13,726 bases of DNA from an uncultured Collinsella sp. (GCA_900754385.1 CAAECP010000050.1:1-13726); one strand, 5' to 3'; numbered from the stretch's first letter, positions 1 through 6,987 are shown. A program made the numbers and translations. The notes: generated by a model from the letters alone, not told the origin.

Positions 1-2
1 AT

Positions 3-413
3 GCGACGTTTAAGTTTTCGCAGCTGGGCCTGCGCTGCATGGCGAGCACCATTAGCGAGACATCAATCGGCTTTGCGCTCACGTTACGCCCGGGTGACGT
101 CATCGTGCTAATCTCAAACTCTGGCAAATCGCGCCGACTGAATCGCATGGCAAAAGCGGCTCGCAACTGCGGCGCAACCGTAGTCGTCATCAGCAGCGAT
201 AGCAAGTCTCCACTTGCACGCCTCGCCGACTACACCTTTAATACCGTCAATCACGAAGCGCTGCTGACAACGGGTGACTTCGCATTCTCCAAGATGAGCG
301 CCACGATGATCATAGAGGTCATCTACAACTTCCTGCTGCCCGAAATCGAGGACGCCCGAGAGCACATCAGCTACTATGAGGAACTCATCCAACCGGATAA
401 GGTCGTGGAGTAA
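3..413 (+). CDS. MurR/RpiR-family transcriptional regulator, C-terminal SIS domain (5' truncated by window edge)
   Basis: The reading frame is open from base 3 to the TAA at 411-413, so only the last 136 residues are visible and the start lies outside the window. The segment begins ATFKFSQLGLRC, as expected shortly after the start of an RpiR-type SIS (sugar isomerase) domain. It then shows VLISNSGKSRRL, the Ser-rich phosphosugar-binding loop, followed by a GATVVVIS strand and SPLARLADYTF. Family members have an N-terminal HTH_6 DNA-binding domain, which would be off the window, and an SIS domain that senses a phosphosugar to control sugar or amino-sugar catabolism. The ligand cannot be told from this fragment. 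The first ATG in frame (position 39) is internal to the SIS fold and is not the start. The gene converges on recN. An isolated SIS-domain isomerase is possible, but the tail of the domain and the C-terminal helix look RpiR-like. Confidence 0.8.
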   Translation, partial: ATFKFSQLGLRCMASTISETSIGFALTLRPGDVIVLISNSGKSRRLNRMAKAARNCGATVVVISSDSKSPLARLADYTFNTVNHEALLTTGDFAFSKMSATMIIEVIYNFLLPEIEDAREHISYYEELIQPDKVVE

Positions 414-421
414 AACGCGAA

Positions 422-454
422 GTGAGACAAAAAATTCAGTCTATTTTGTCCCAC
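422..454. terminator. Hairpin between convergent genes, candidate bidirectional terminator
   Basis: Arms at 422-432 and 444-454 form an 11-bp inverted repeat around an 11-base loop. One pair (425/451) is A-C when read on the + strand but G-U on the - strand, so the stem is fully paired only in the recN-direction transcript. It lies 9 bases past the stop codon of the SIS gene and 19 bases past that of recN, the expected place for a shared terminator. No clean U-tract follows the stem on either strand; the A/T run sits inside the stem. Terminator function is therefore inferred from position. Confidence 0.45.
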
Positions 455-472
455 CAACACCGCTGATACGAC

Positions 473-2101
473 CTAACCTCGAGCTTCTTCAAGCATCTGC
501 TTGGCATGCGCCAAGCTCGCCTCCGATTGATCGCCGCTCAACATGCGGGCGATCTCGGCGGTACGCGCTTCGCCGGTTACCTCGTCCAAATGCGTCTGGG
601 GAACATCGCCCGGTTCCTTACTGACAACATAATGTTTGTCGGCCATGACCGCAACCTGCGCCAAGTGGGTTACGACAATCACCTGATGCGTAGCGGCGAG
701 ATCTGCCAGCACGCTCGCGAGGGCACGTGCGGTAGAGCCGCCGACACCTGCATCGACCTCATCGAACACGAGCGTATCGACACCGTCCGCGTTACCGAGG
801 ACAACCTTGCTTGCCAGCATGACGCGGCTGAGCTCGCCGCCCGACGCAATGCGGCGCAGGGGGCGCGGCGTCAAACCGGCACCGCTGCGGTATAGCAGCT
901 CGTAGCTCGAAGGACCAACCGGCGTCCACTCAGCACGGGGAAGATCACGTGACTCCCAGACGAGCTCGGCGCCGCCCATCTCCAGGCGAGCCATCAGGCG
1001 GCCCACCTCGTGGCAGAAGCGCGGGGCCGCCGTATTACGGGCGCGCTTAAGTGCCTTGGCAGCGGCAAACAACTCGTGCTCGGCGCTCCCGAGTGCCTCA
1101 CGCGCCTTTCTGATCTGTTCATCGCCATCATCGACCAGGGACAGCAGCTCTTGCGAGCGATCGCGCATGGCAAAAACATCGTCCATGGTGGGACCCCACT
1201 GACGCAACAGGCCCTTGAGGTCGGAATACCGCTCACGCATGCGAGCGAGCTCGCGCGGGTCGAAGGCGATGCCATCGCGATAGGCACGAAGCTCGTTCGC
1301 GCAATCCTCAAGGGAAATACAGGCATCCGAAAGCGCATCGGCAATATCGCCCAGTTTGCGATCGACGGTAGCCATGCGGGAAAGCTCTGCCACGGCGCTG
1401 TTCACGGCATCGAGCGCTCCCCCTTCGGCGGCAAGCGATGCATGGGCATCGTTAGCCGTGGCAACCAGTACCTCGGCATGTTCGGAGCGCGGCAGCAGTT
1501 CCTCGAGTTCCTCATACTCGCCCGGTTTGGGGTCGACCTCGCCGATGCGCTCGAGCGCAAAGCGCGCTTCCTCGACGCGGCTCCCCTGCGCACGCGAGGT
1601 CTCTTCGACACGTCGAACCTCCTTAGCGGCAGCTCGCGAAGCCTTAAAGCAGGCGCGATAGTGCTCGAGCGCCTCGAGTGCAGGGCGCCCTGCCCAGGCA
1701 TCGACCATCGCAACATGATGCGCCGGATCGAGCAAGCGCTGGTGCTCGTGTTGGCCGCACAGATCCATCATCACGCCAACGCGCTCCGAAAGCTCGCGCA
1801 CACTGGCGATGCGGCCGTCAATCTTCACGCGGCTGCGGCCCTCGGCAGAAAGACTGCGCTGCACGGTGAAGCCCTCCGTGTCGTGCGGGCCGTCAAACAG
1901 GCGCGCCTCGACGCTCGCCAGCGCCTCGCCCTCGCGCACCGTAGACGAATCCGCGCGCTCACCCAAAATAAGCTTGAGGGCCGAGAGCAGCGCGGTCTTG
2001 CCGGCGCCGGTCTCGCCGGTCAGGACAGTCAGGCCAGCACTCGGCAGCAGCGTCGCCTCGCGAATGAGCGCAATGTTAGAAACCTGCAGCTCATCGATCA
2101 T
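473..2101 (-). CDS. recN: DNA repair protein RecN
   Basis: The gene encodes a 542-residue SMC-like ATPase, close to the usual length of about 550. RecN is an early responder at DNA double-strand breaks, bridging or holding DNA ends for RecA-dependent repair. The Walker A loop GETGAGKT is at residues 29-36, after the N-terminal MIDELQVSNIALI strand. The central 150-370 region is rich in charged, heptad-like helices (coiled coil). The ABC signature SGGELSR is at 420-426, and Walker B TLVFDEVD at 443-450 is followed by the D-loop and the switch histidine in VVTHLAQVA. The ATG at 2101 is preceded by GGAG about 7 bases upstream, inside nadK, and the two genes overlap by 11 bases, so translation is probably coupled. 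It is the last gene of the efp-recN unit. No LexA-type box can sit in front of it without lying inside nadK, and none was seen. Confidence 0.97.
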   Translation of the reverse strand: MIDELQVSNIALIREATLLPSAGLTVLTGETGAGKTALLSALKLILGERADSSTVREGEALASVEARLFDGPHDTEGFTVQRSLSAEGRSRVKIDGRIASVRELSERVGVMMDLCGQHEHQRLLDPAHHVAMVDAWAGRPALEALEHYRACFKASRAAAKEVRRVEETSRAQGSRVEEARFALERIGEVDPKPGEYEELEELLPRSEHAEVLVATANDAHASLAAEGGALDAVNSAVAELSRMATVDRKLGDIADALSDACISLEDCANELRAYRDGIAFDPRELARMRERYSDLKGLLRQWGPTMDDVFAMRDRSQELLSLVDDGDEQIRKAREALGSAEHELFAAAKALKRARNTAAPRFCHEVGRLMARLEMGGAELVWESRDLPRAEWTPVGPSSYELLYRSGAGLTPRPLRRIASGGELSRVMLASKVVLGNADGVDTLVFDEVDAGVGGSTARALASVLADLAATHQVIVVTHLAQVAVMADKHYVVSKEPGDVPQTHLDEVTGEARTAEIARMLSGDQSEASLAHAKQMLEEARG

Positions 2102-2951
2102 GACGGACTCCGTAGAATACGCGGCTCACCGAGTTATAGAAGCTCTCGGGGCCGTAATCGAGAAGCAGCACATCTCCGGGCCCGCGGCGCACCGCCACGC
2201 TCTCAACGGTGCCATCGCAGGTAATAAACTGTCCATCGATAGCGATTGCCGGAACACTCGGACGGTCATCAGACATAAAGATTTCGACGACATCACTTGG
2301 CGAAGTCAAGAAGGCACGGGCCTGAATGGTGTGCGGTGCAATGGGTACGCAGACCATGCCCGTATAGTCGGGGCTCACGATGGGGCCGCCGGCACTGAGC
2401 GCGTAACCCGTAGAACCAGTCGCCGTGGACACGACCACGCCGTCGCCACGCAGTCGGTCGATATGGTGGCCCGACACCGTGATGTCGAACTCGACCATAT
2501 CGGACAGGGGGCCGCGCGTAAGCGCCATGTCGTTGAGGGCGAAGGTGCGCACGACATCCTTCGTACCGTCTTCGCGCACGGACACGATATCCGCGGCGAT
2601 GGTGGCGCGACGGCTCACGTGCAGCTCGCCGGAAAGGGCGTCGCTCACGACCTGCAGAATATCGCGCTCCTCGGGGCTCGCAGCAGTTAAAAAGCCCAGG
2701 TGACCATAGGAAAGACCGAGGATAGGAATCTCGCGATGGTTGAGGATGCGGGCAGCGCGCAGCAACGTACCGTCGCCGCCGAGCGTAATGACCAGATCGG
2801 AGCCGTCAATATCAGGCGTGCTTTGAATCTTCGATCGCTGGTCGGCAGCCCATGCGACCTCATAGCCCTGGCGCGTCAGCCAAAGCTCGAGCATCAGGCC
2901 GCTCTCGACCGCCTCTTGCTTGTAGTAATTGGGAACCAGAAAGACCTTCAT
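2091..2951 (-). CDS. nadK: NAD(+) kinase
   Basis: The 286-residue protein is a typical length for a bacterial NAD kinase, the cytoplasmic enzyme that phosphorylates NAD at the 2' hydroxyl of its adenosine ribose to give NADP. The family motif GGDGT is at residues 58-62 and carries the general-base Asp. FALND (about 137-141) stands where many homologues have an NE motif. The glycine-rich ATGSTGYALSAGGP block is at 177-190; homologues usually have TPTGST, so the proline is replaced by alanine here, a mild variation. The start ATG overlaps the tlyA TGA (ATGA), and its own ribosome binding site is weak, suggesting translational coupling. The tlyA-nadK-recN order is the same as in Mycobacterium and other actinobacteria. 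Confidence 0.97.
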   Translation of the reverse strand: MKVFLVPNYYKQEAVESGLMLELWLTRQGYEVAWAADQRSKIQSTPDIDGSDLVITLGGDGTLLRAARILNHREIPILGLSYGHLGFLTAASPEERDILQVVSDALSGELHVSRRATIAADIVSVREDGTKDVVRTFALNDMALTRGPLSDMVEFDITVSGHHIDRLRGDGVVVSTATGSTGYALSAGGPIVSPDYTGMVCVPIAPHTIQARAFLTSPSDVVEIFMSDDRPSVPAIAIDGQFITCDGTVESVAVRRGPGDVLLLDYGPESFYNSVSRVFYGVRHDR

Positions 2952-3760
2952 AGCGTTGCAGCTTTCTCGCTCAAAACCGATACCTGGGATTGCAGCTCGT
3001 CTTGCGAGCGATCGCCGGGGTCAAATCTCGTGCCGTACAGGAAAAACTCAACGTTGCCCTTGGCACCATGAATGGGCGACACGCACACATCGACCGGGAA
3101 CAGGCCCTTGGCAGCAAAGAGTTCAACCGCCGCCACGAGTGTATCGCGGCGCACGGCGGGATCGGTCACAATGCCGCCCTCGCCCACCAGCGCCGCCGGA
3201 GCCTCAAACTGCGGCTTTACGAGCGTGCAGAATGCACCCGTAGGCGCCAGGCACGCCAGTACCGCATCGATAATGTTCGCGATGCTGGTAAACGAGACAT
3301 CACACGCAGCCAGGTCGATAGTGCCGGCATAGCCAAGCTCAGGCAGCTGCGTCACGTTTGTGCGCTCATGCAGCGTCACGCGATCGTCCTGGCGCAACGA
3401 CCAATCGAACTGGGCGCGACCCACGTCCACCGAGACAACGGTCGCAGCTCCGCGCTTGAGCAGACAATCGGTAAAGCCGCCGGTAGAGCAGCCCACATCC
3501 AGACAGGCAAGGCCCGTCGGATTGATGCCAAACGCATCAAGCGCGCCTTCGAGCTTAAGACCGCCGCGGCCAACATAGGGAATGCGCCCCTTCACATGCA
3601 GCGGCAGCCCCGGGATCACCTTAAGGCCCGGCGAAGTCAAGCGCTCACCGCCACTCGAGACCAAGCCGGCCATAAGAGTGCGAAGGGCATCCGCGCGATC
3701 GGCGCAGATGCCCTGTGAAATCAGTTCGTCATCAAGACGCACGCGTTTCATGAATGCCAT
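2948..3760 (-). CDS. tlyA: TlyA family 2'-O-ribose rRNA methyltransferase
   Basis: The 270-residue protein has an N-terminal S4 RNA-binding domain (about residues 4-50) and an FtsJ-like Rossmann methyltransferase domain. YVGRGGLKL (62-70) matches the TlyA YVSRGGxKL linker signature. LDVGCSTGGFTDCLL (87-101) is the S-adenosylmethionine site, followed by CDVSFTSI (153-160), LVKPQFE (180-186) and GNVEFFLY (235-242). TlyA methylates the 2'-OH of cytidines in 16S and, in some lineages, 23S rRNA; in mycobacteria this sets capreomycin sensitivity. Older haemolysin annotations refer to the same family. The start is uncertain: ATG at 3760 is used here, but a TTG at 3763 and an ATG at 3751 are possible, and none has a strong Shine-Dalgarno sequence. 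The last four bases overlap the nadK start. Confidence 0.95.
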   Translation of the reverse strand: MAFMKRVRLDDELISQGICADRADALRTLMAGLVSSGGERLTSPGLKVIPGLPLHVKGRIPYVGRGGLKLEGALDAFGINPTGLACLDVGCSTGGFTDCLLKRGAATVVSVDVGRAQFDWSLRQDDRVTLHERTNVTQLPELGYAGTIDLAACDVSFTSIANIIDAVLACLAPTGAFCTLVKPQFEAPAALVGEGGIVTDPAVRRDTLVAAVELFAAKGLFPVDVCVSPIHGAKGNVEFFLYGTRFDPGDRSQDELQSQVSVLSEKAATL

Positions 3761-3786
3761 CAACCATTCGTATCCGGAGATGCGGC

Positions 3787-4026
3787 CTAGCTATCCTGGG
3801 ATTCGTTTGCCGCATCCTCATCGTATTCCTGCTCGAGCTTGTCGGCCTCACGCGGCGTCAACTCAAACTTGTCGACCATATCGACCGCGCGGGAGCCCAG
3901 CTCAATCGCTTCGTCAAACAGATCGAGTGAACGCTCCAAGGAGGTATCCTTGGAGCGAACGGTAGCGATGATCTGGTCCAGACGGTCCGAAATCTCGTCA
4001 AAGTTGCGGACAGAGCCCTCTGGCAT
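3787..4026 (-). CDS. xseB: Exodeoxyribonuclease VII small subunit
   Basis: This 79-residue acidic helical protein matches the XseB pattern: FDEISDRLDQII, then the SLERSLDLFDEAIELG core (residues about 29-44) and a final helix with an acidic tail. XseB multimers bind the catalytic XseA subunit to make ExoVII, which degrades single-stranded DNA from both ends. XseA is not in the window, although it commonly sits directly upstream of xseB; here nusB ends 2 bases before the xseB ATG. The start has a strong GAGGAG placed 5 bases upstream, at the end of nusB. The coding sequence contains a perfect 11-bp inverted repeat, listed separately. The family is short and poorly conserved, so the call is less secure than its neighbours, but length, pattern and context agree. 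Confidence 0.82.
   Translation of the reverse strand: MPEGSVRNFDEISDRLDQIIATVRSKDTSLERSLDLFDEAIELGSRAVDMVDKFELTPREADKLEQEYDEDAANESQDS
3932..3957 (-). repeat. Perfect 11-bp inverted repeat inside xseB
   Basis: Arms CGCTCCAAGGA (3932-3942) and TCCTTGGAGCG (3947-3957) are exact reverse complements separated by four bases. In the xseB mRNA this would be an 11-bp hairpin with a UACC tetraloop, covering the codons for RSKDTSLER. No U-tract follows, so it is not a standard terminator. It could be a processing or attenuation element, or a chance product of codon choice. Confidence 0.75.
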
Positions 4027-4028
4027 GA

Positions 4029-4613
4029 TTACTCCTCGACGGAGTCGATGTCAGCCTCAGCAGCGTCCGCATCCTCGGCCAGCACGCCAGCCTCAGCCTG
4101 AGCAACCGCAACCTTGGCGGCCGCCTCGGCAGCCTGTGCCTCCTCGCGAGCGCGATCTTCGGCCAGCAGCTCTTGATACAGGTCCTCGCCCGGCAGCTCC
4201 TCACTGCGAGCGATCTTGCCCAGCACGCCGTTGACAAACGACGCGGACTGGTCGGTACCATAAGCCTTGGCGATTTCGACTGCCTCGTTGATCACGATAG
4301 CGTCCGAGACCTCCTCGTCGGTGAAGAAGCGCATCTCGTAGACGGCGATACGCAGCAGGTTGCGGTCGGCGCCGGGCATGCGCATAAGATCCCAGTTCTT
4401 GGCGACGGCGCGCAGGGCACAGTCGATGCGATCGATATGCTCGTAGGCACCGCGGCAAAGCTCCAGCGCATAGGGGTCGAGGGGACCCTTCGAGATCAGG
4501 AAATCGCCCTCGAGGACGCGCTCGAGCGGACTGTCCGTGGCCTCGGCCTGGAACAGCAGCTGCAGCGCCTGACTGCGGGCAAGCGTGCGCCCGCGATAAA
4601 CCTTAAGGCTCAA
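4029..4613 (-). CDS. nusB: Transcription antitermination factor NusB with acidic C-terminal tail
   Basis: NusB binds boxA RNA with NusE (S10) and supports antitermination in rRNA operons. The family core is visible: RSQALQLLFQAE (13-24), DRNLLRIAVYEMRFF (83-97), VINEAVEIAKAYG (107-119) and SFVNGVLGKI (125-134). The start is a TTG at 4611-4613. It is chosen because an ideal AAGGAG lies 5 bases upstream, overlapping the stop of the preceding gene, and no ATG or GTG begins before the conserved core. The protein is 194 residues against about 140 for most NusB proteins. The excess (about 140-194) is an Ala/Glu/Asp-rich, probably helical or disordered tail. The stop lies 2 bases before xseB and the start 3 bases after the Asp23-family gene. 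Confidence 0.95.
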   Translation of the reverse strand: MSLKVYRGRTLARSQALQLLFQAEATDSPLERVLEGDFLISKGPLDPYALELCRGAYEHIDRIDCALRAVAKNWDLMRMPGADRNLLRIAVYEMRFFTDEEVSDAIVINEAVEIAKAYGTDQSASFVNGVLGKIARSEELPGEDLYQELLAEDRAREEAQAAEAAAKVAVAQAEAGVLAEDADAAEADIDSVEE

Positions 4614-4616
4614 AGG

Positions 4617-4979
4617 TTACTCCTTGGGGAAAACGAGGCCGTCAATGCAAACGTCAACGCGCTCGACCTCGACGCCCACCTGGGCATCGATGGCGGCGAC
4701 CACGGCGGCGCGAACGGCCTCGGCGAGCTTCTTGAACGGATAGCCAAAGAACACCACGACACGCACGGTGAGCGCGAGCTTGTCGCCGACGACCTCGGCC
4801 TCGACTGCCGGCTCGGAAGCCGGGGCCTTGGACGAGAACATCATGGAGACAAGGTTGGTGGCAAGGTCCTTGACGCCAACGGAGGCGATGCCCTCGACAT
4901 CCGACACGGCGCGCGAGACGATGGCGGTCAGAACATCGGGCGAAATGCCGATGCCGTCAATCTTGATTTCCTGGGGCAT
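4617..4979 (-). CDS. Asp23/Gls24 family envelope stress response protein (YqhY-like)
   Basis: The 120-residue protein has the DUF322/Asp23 pattern: an N-terminal EIKIDGIGISPDVLTAIVSRAV helix-strand unit, VEGIASVG (28-35), a variable linker (45-62) and VGDKLALTVRVVVFFGYPF (64-82). It ends in an amphipathic helix and VERVDVCIDGLVF (105-117). Members are small cytoplasmic proteins, some membrane-associated through partners such as AmaP, linked to cell-envelope stress or, for Bacillus YqhY, to fatty-acid synthesis control. The position directly before nusB matches Bacillus yqhY-nusB, although the accB-accC genes found there are absent here. GGAGG stands 5 bases before the ATG. The exact molecular role of this paralogue is unknown. 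Confidence 0.9.
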   Translation of the reverse strand: MPQEIKIDGIGISPDVLTAIVSRAVSDVEGIASVGVKDLATNLVSMMFSSKAPASEPAVEAEVVGDKLALTVRVVVFFGYPFKKLAEAVRAAVVAAIDAQVGVEVERVDVCIDGLVFPKE

Positions 4980-5003
4980 GAGTCCTCCTAGAAGAGTTGG
5001 TTG

Positions 5004-5567
5004 CTAGACGCGGGAGACGAACTTGCCGTCGCGGGTGTCAACCTTGATGACCTCGCCCTCGTTGAGGTACATGGGGACCTGGATGACAGCACCGGTGTCG
5101 ATCGTGGCCGGCTTGGTGGAACCCTGGACGGTGTCGCCCTTAAAGCCCGGGTCGGTCTGGACGATGGTGGTCTCGATGAACATCGGCGGGGTCACGCCCA
5201 TGAGCTCATCGTCGGCGAAGAGCAGCTGGCAGACGTCGTTCTCGCGCAGCCACTTGGAGTTCTCGCCCACCATGTCCTCGGGAACGGGAACCTGCTCATA
5301 GGTCTCATTGTCCATGAAGATGTAGTCGGCGCCATCGTTGTAGAGGTACTGGAACTCACGGGTGGTGAGCATGACGCTCTCGAACTTGGTGCCGGCGTTG
5401 CAGGTGTTCTCGACGACGCGGCCGCTCTTGATGTCGCGGGTCTTATAGCGCACAAACGCGCCGCCCTTGCCCGGCTTGACATGCTGGAACTCGACGATGG
5501 TGTAGACCTTGTCCTTAATGCGGAGACCGAGGCCGTTCTTGAAGTCGGCGGTAGAAATGGTAGGCAT
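5004..5567 (-). CDS. efp: Elongation factor P
   Basis: The 187-residue protein has the full three-domain length of EF-P, which enters the ribosomal E site and relieves stalling at consecutive prolines. The domain I loop VKPGKGGAF places a lysine at residue 34, the position modified in Escherichia coli and, in other ways, in other bacteria. TDPGFKGDT and the C-terminal AVIQVPMYLNEGEVIKVDTRDGKFVSRV block are family hallmarks. The ATG at 5567 is chosen over an upstream in-frame non-ATG codon because MPTISTADFKNG aligns with the family N-terminus and AAAGG lies 5-6 bases upstream. It is the first gene of a new transcription unit, with a TATAAT box upstream. No lysine-modification enzyme (epmA/epmB or ymfI type) is visible in the window. 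Confidence 0.98.
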   Translation of the reverse strand: MPTISTADFKNGLGLRIKDKVYTIVEFQHVKPGKGGAFVRYKTRDIKSGRVVENTCNAGTKFESVMLTTREFQYLYNDGADYIFMDNETYEQVPVPEDMVGENSKWLRENDVCQLLFADDELMGVTPPMFIETTIVQTDPGFKGDTVQGSTKPATIDTGAVIQVPMYLNEGEVIKVDTRDGKFVSRV

Positions 5568-5624
5568 AGCGACCTTTCTTGTTATGGGCAGAACGCACAA
5601 GCGTCCAAATTACATACGACCGAA

Positions 5625-5653
5625 ATTATACACTTGCAGACGGCGCCTGCAGC
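5625..5653 (-). promoter_or_regulatory. Candidate sigma-70-type promoter for the efp-recN unit
   Basis: Read on the - strand, a perfect TATAAT occupies 5625-5630, about 58 bases before the efp ATG. The hexamer 17 bases upstream (GCTGCA, 5648-5653) is a weak -35. The box lies between the terminator of the preceding unit and efp, the right place for a promoter. Transcription would start near 5618, giving a leader of about 50 bases. Confidence 0.6.
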
Positions 5654-5660
5654 GAGCGCA

Positions 5661-5704
5661 TAAAAAGAGAACGCGGGGCGCCCGAATCATTTCGAACGCC
5701 CCGC
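5661..5704 (-). terminator. Intrinsic terminator after the Xaa-Pro aminopeptidase gene
   Basis: GCGGGGCG (5673-5680) and CGCCCCGC (5697-5704) pair perfectly, with a further CGAA/TTCG helix inside. On the - strand the hairpin is followed by a T-rich stretch (TCTCTTTTTA, 5661-5670), the classical rho-independent form. It begins 23 bases past the aminopeptidase stop and separates that unit from efp. The + strand has no T-tract after it, so it acts in one direction. Confidence 0.9.
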
Positions 5705-5727
5705 CCCAAACTATCTACCGAAGTAGA

Positions 5728-6858
5728 CTAGCAGTCGATAACGTGCAGGTCGTGCGGGGTCTTGGTGAAGGGCTCGTAGCCGTTCTCAGTGACCACGCCG
5801 TAGTCCTCAAGGCGCACGCCGCCCACGCCGGGCAGGTAGACGCCGGGCTCCATGGTGACAACCGAGCCGATCTCGATGGTGTTCTTGCTGCGGTTGAAGT
5901 TGGGCAGCTCGTGGATGTCGATGCCCACGCCGTGGCCCAGACCATGGTTGTAGTAATCACCATAGCCGGCATCGCCGATGATCTTCTTGGAAAGCTTGAA
6001 GATGTCGTTACCCTCAACGCCCGGATGGATGGCGGCGACGCACTCCTCGTGCGTGCGGCGCACGAGTGCGTACAGGTCGAGCTGCTCCTGGGTGGGCTCG
6101 CCCATCACGACAGTGCGCGTCATATCGGAGCGGTAATCGCAGTAGCCCGCGCCGTAATCCATGAGGACGAAGTCGCCCTTCTCGATGACACGGTCACTCG
6201 GCACGGCATGCGGGTTGGCGGTGTTGGGGCCGCTCGCCACAATGGAGCCGAAGGCCAGGCTGTCGGCGCCGTTGGCGAACATAAAGTTCTCGAGCTCGTT
6301 GCGAACCTGCTTCTCGGTCATACCGGGCTTAATAAAGCCGAGCATGTGCTGGAAGGCGGCGTCAGTGATCGACTGTGCATGGCGCATGAGCTCGATCTCC
6401 TCGGCATCCTTGATGGCGCGCATCTTGCGGATGTCGTCGTGCATCAGCGGCAGCATGCAGGCGACGGAACGGTCCTCCAGGCCGCGCTGAATACCCTGGT
6501 AGAAGTTAATCTGCATATCGTCCTCGACAGCACAGACACGGCACTTGTTAGCCGCAATCTTGCCGGCGACCCAGCCGGGGATGGTACCCTCGTCCATGTC
6601 GTAGACCCAGGGGCTGCCGGCGGGCGTGTTCTCCTCAAAGCTGTTGAGGTAGCGCGAGTCGGTGTGGAACAGGCACTGGTCGACCGTAATAAACGCAGCG
6701 TGCGGGAACTCGAAGGTGTAGTCGAAGACGCCCTTCACGCCCGTAAGCCAACGAAGGTTGGCCTCGTCGCGCACCACGATGGCATCGTAGCCACGCTCGG
6801 CCATCAGGGCACGGACACGCTCGATACGACCGGCAGGACCGGCAGCAAACTCAGACAT
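5728..6858 (-). CDS. pepP: M24 family Xaa-Pro aminopeptidase/dipeptidase
   Basis: This 376-residue cytoplasmic metallopeptidase of the pita-bread fold removes residues next to proline. The N-terminal creatinase-like domain (about 10-140) is followed by the catalytic domain. All five dinuclear metal ligands are visible: D234 in MDYGAG, D245 in RSDMTRT, H309 in GLGHGVGIDIHE, E337 in MEPGVY and E351 in RLEDYG. H217 in NPHAVP is the usual substrate-side histidine. AAAGGA stands 6 bases before the ATG. Position next to efp matches the Bacillus yqhT-efp and actinobacterial pepQ-efp pairs. Aminopeptidase (PepP/PapA-like) and dipeptidase (PepQ) activity cannot be separated by sequence alone, so the symbol is provisional. 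The coding sequence holds a 12-bp stem with a 3-base bulge at 6039-6070. Confidence 0.93.
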   Translation of the reverse strand: MSEFAAGPAGRIERVRALMAERGYDAIVVRDEANLRWLTGVKGVFDYTFEFPHAAFITVDQCLFHTDSRYLNSFEENTPAGSPWVYDMDEGTIPGWVAGKIAANKCRVCAVEDDMQINFYQGIQRGLEDRSVACMLPLMHDDIRKMRAIKDAEEIELMRHAQSITDAAFQHMLGFIKPGMTEKQVRNELENFMFANGADSLAFGSIVASGPNTANPHAVPSDRVIEKGDFVLMDYGAGYCDYRSDMTRTVVMGEPTQEQLDLYALVRRTHEECVAAIHPGVEGNDIFKLSKKIIGDAGYGDYYNHGLGHGVGIDIHELPNFNRSKNTIEIGSVVTMEPGVYLPGVGGVRLEDYGVVTENGYEPFTKTPHDLHVIDC

Positions 6859-6890
6859 GCAGATTCCTTTCTTGTTGTCTCAAGATAGAC

Positions 6891-6953
6891 GGGACGGGTC
6901 TCAACCGAACGACGGAATCGCATGCGATCCGCAACCGATTGGAAACCCGCCCC
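6891..6953 (-). other. Nested inverted repeat in the leader of the aminopeptidase gene
   Basis: Three nested pairings make one long hairpin. They are 6891-6899 with 6945-6953, 6902-6907 with 6936-6941, and a central 12-base perfect palindrome ATCGCATGCGAT at 6917-6928 flanked by GG/CC. The two imperfect positions are A-C on the + strand but G-U on the - strand, so the structure is fully paired in RNA of the operon direction. No U-tract follows, so it does not look like a simple terminator. It may be a leader structure, an RNA-stabilising element or a DNA operator. Confidence 0.6.
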
Positions 6954-6958
6954 TCAAC

Positions 6959-6987
6959 ATGATACGAAAGACGATGGAAGTCAATAA
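6959..6987 (-). promoter_or_regulatory. Weak candidate promoter before the aminopeptidase gene
   Basis: On the - strand, TATCAT (6959-6964) is a fair -10 box. TTATTG (6982-6987) lies 17 bases upstream as a poor -35; a better TTGACT (6979-6984) has only 14 bases of spacing. A start from this -10 would fall near 6952, at the foot of the nested hairpin. The match is weak and the gene may be transcribed only by read-through. Confidence 0.25.

Noticed and set aside
1010..2224. 404-codon + strand frame opposite recN
   Set aside because: No domain is visible, the composition is Ala/Arg/Leu biased, and it overlaps a complete RecN reading frame.
5509..6888. 459-codon + strand frame opposite efp and the aminopeptidase gene
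   Set aside because: It runs through the efp promoter and the intrinsic terminator and has antisense-type composition; both opposite genes have full family motifs.
6888..6955. Rho-independent terminator after the AroB-like gene
   Set aside because: The hairpin is large and GC-rich, but no T-rich stretch follows on the - strand, so I list it as a leader structure of unknown function instead.
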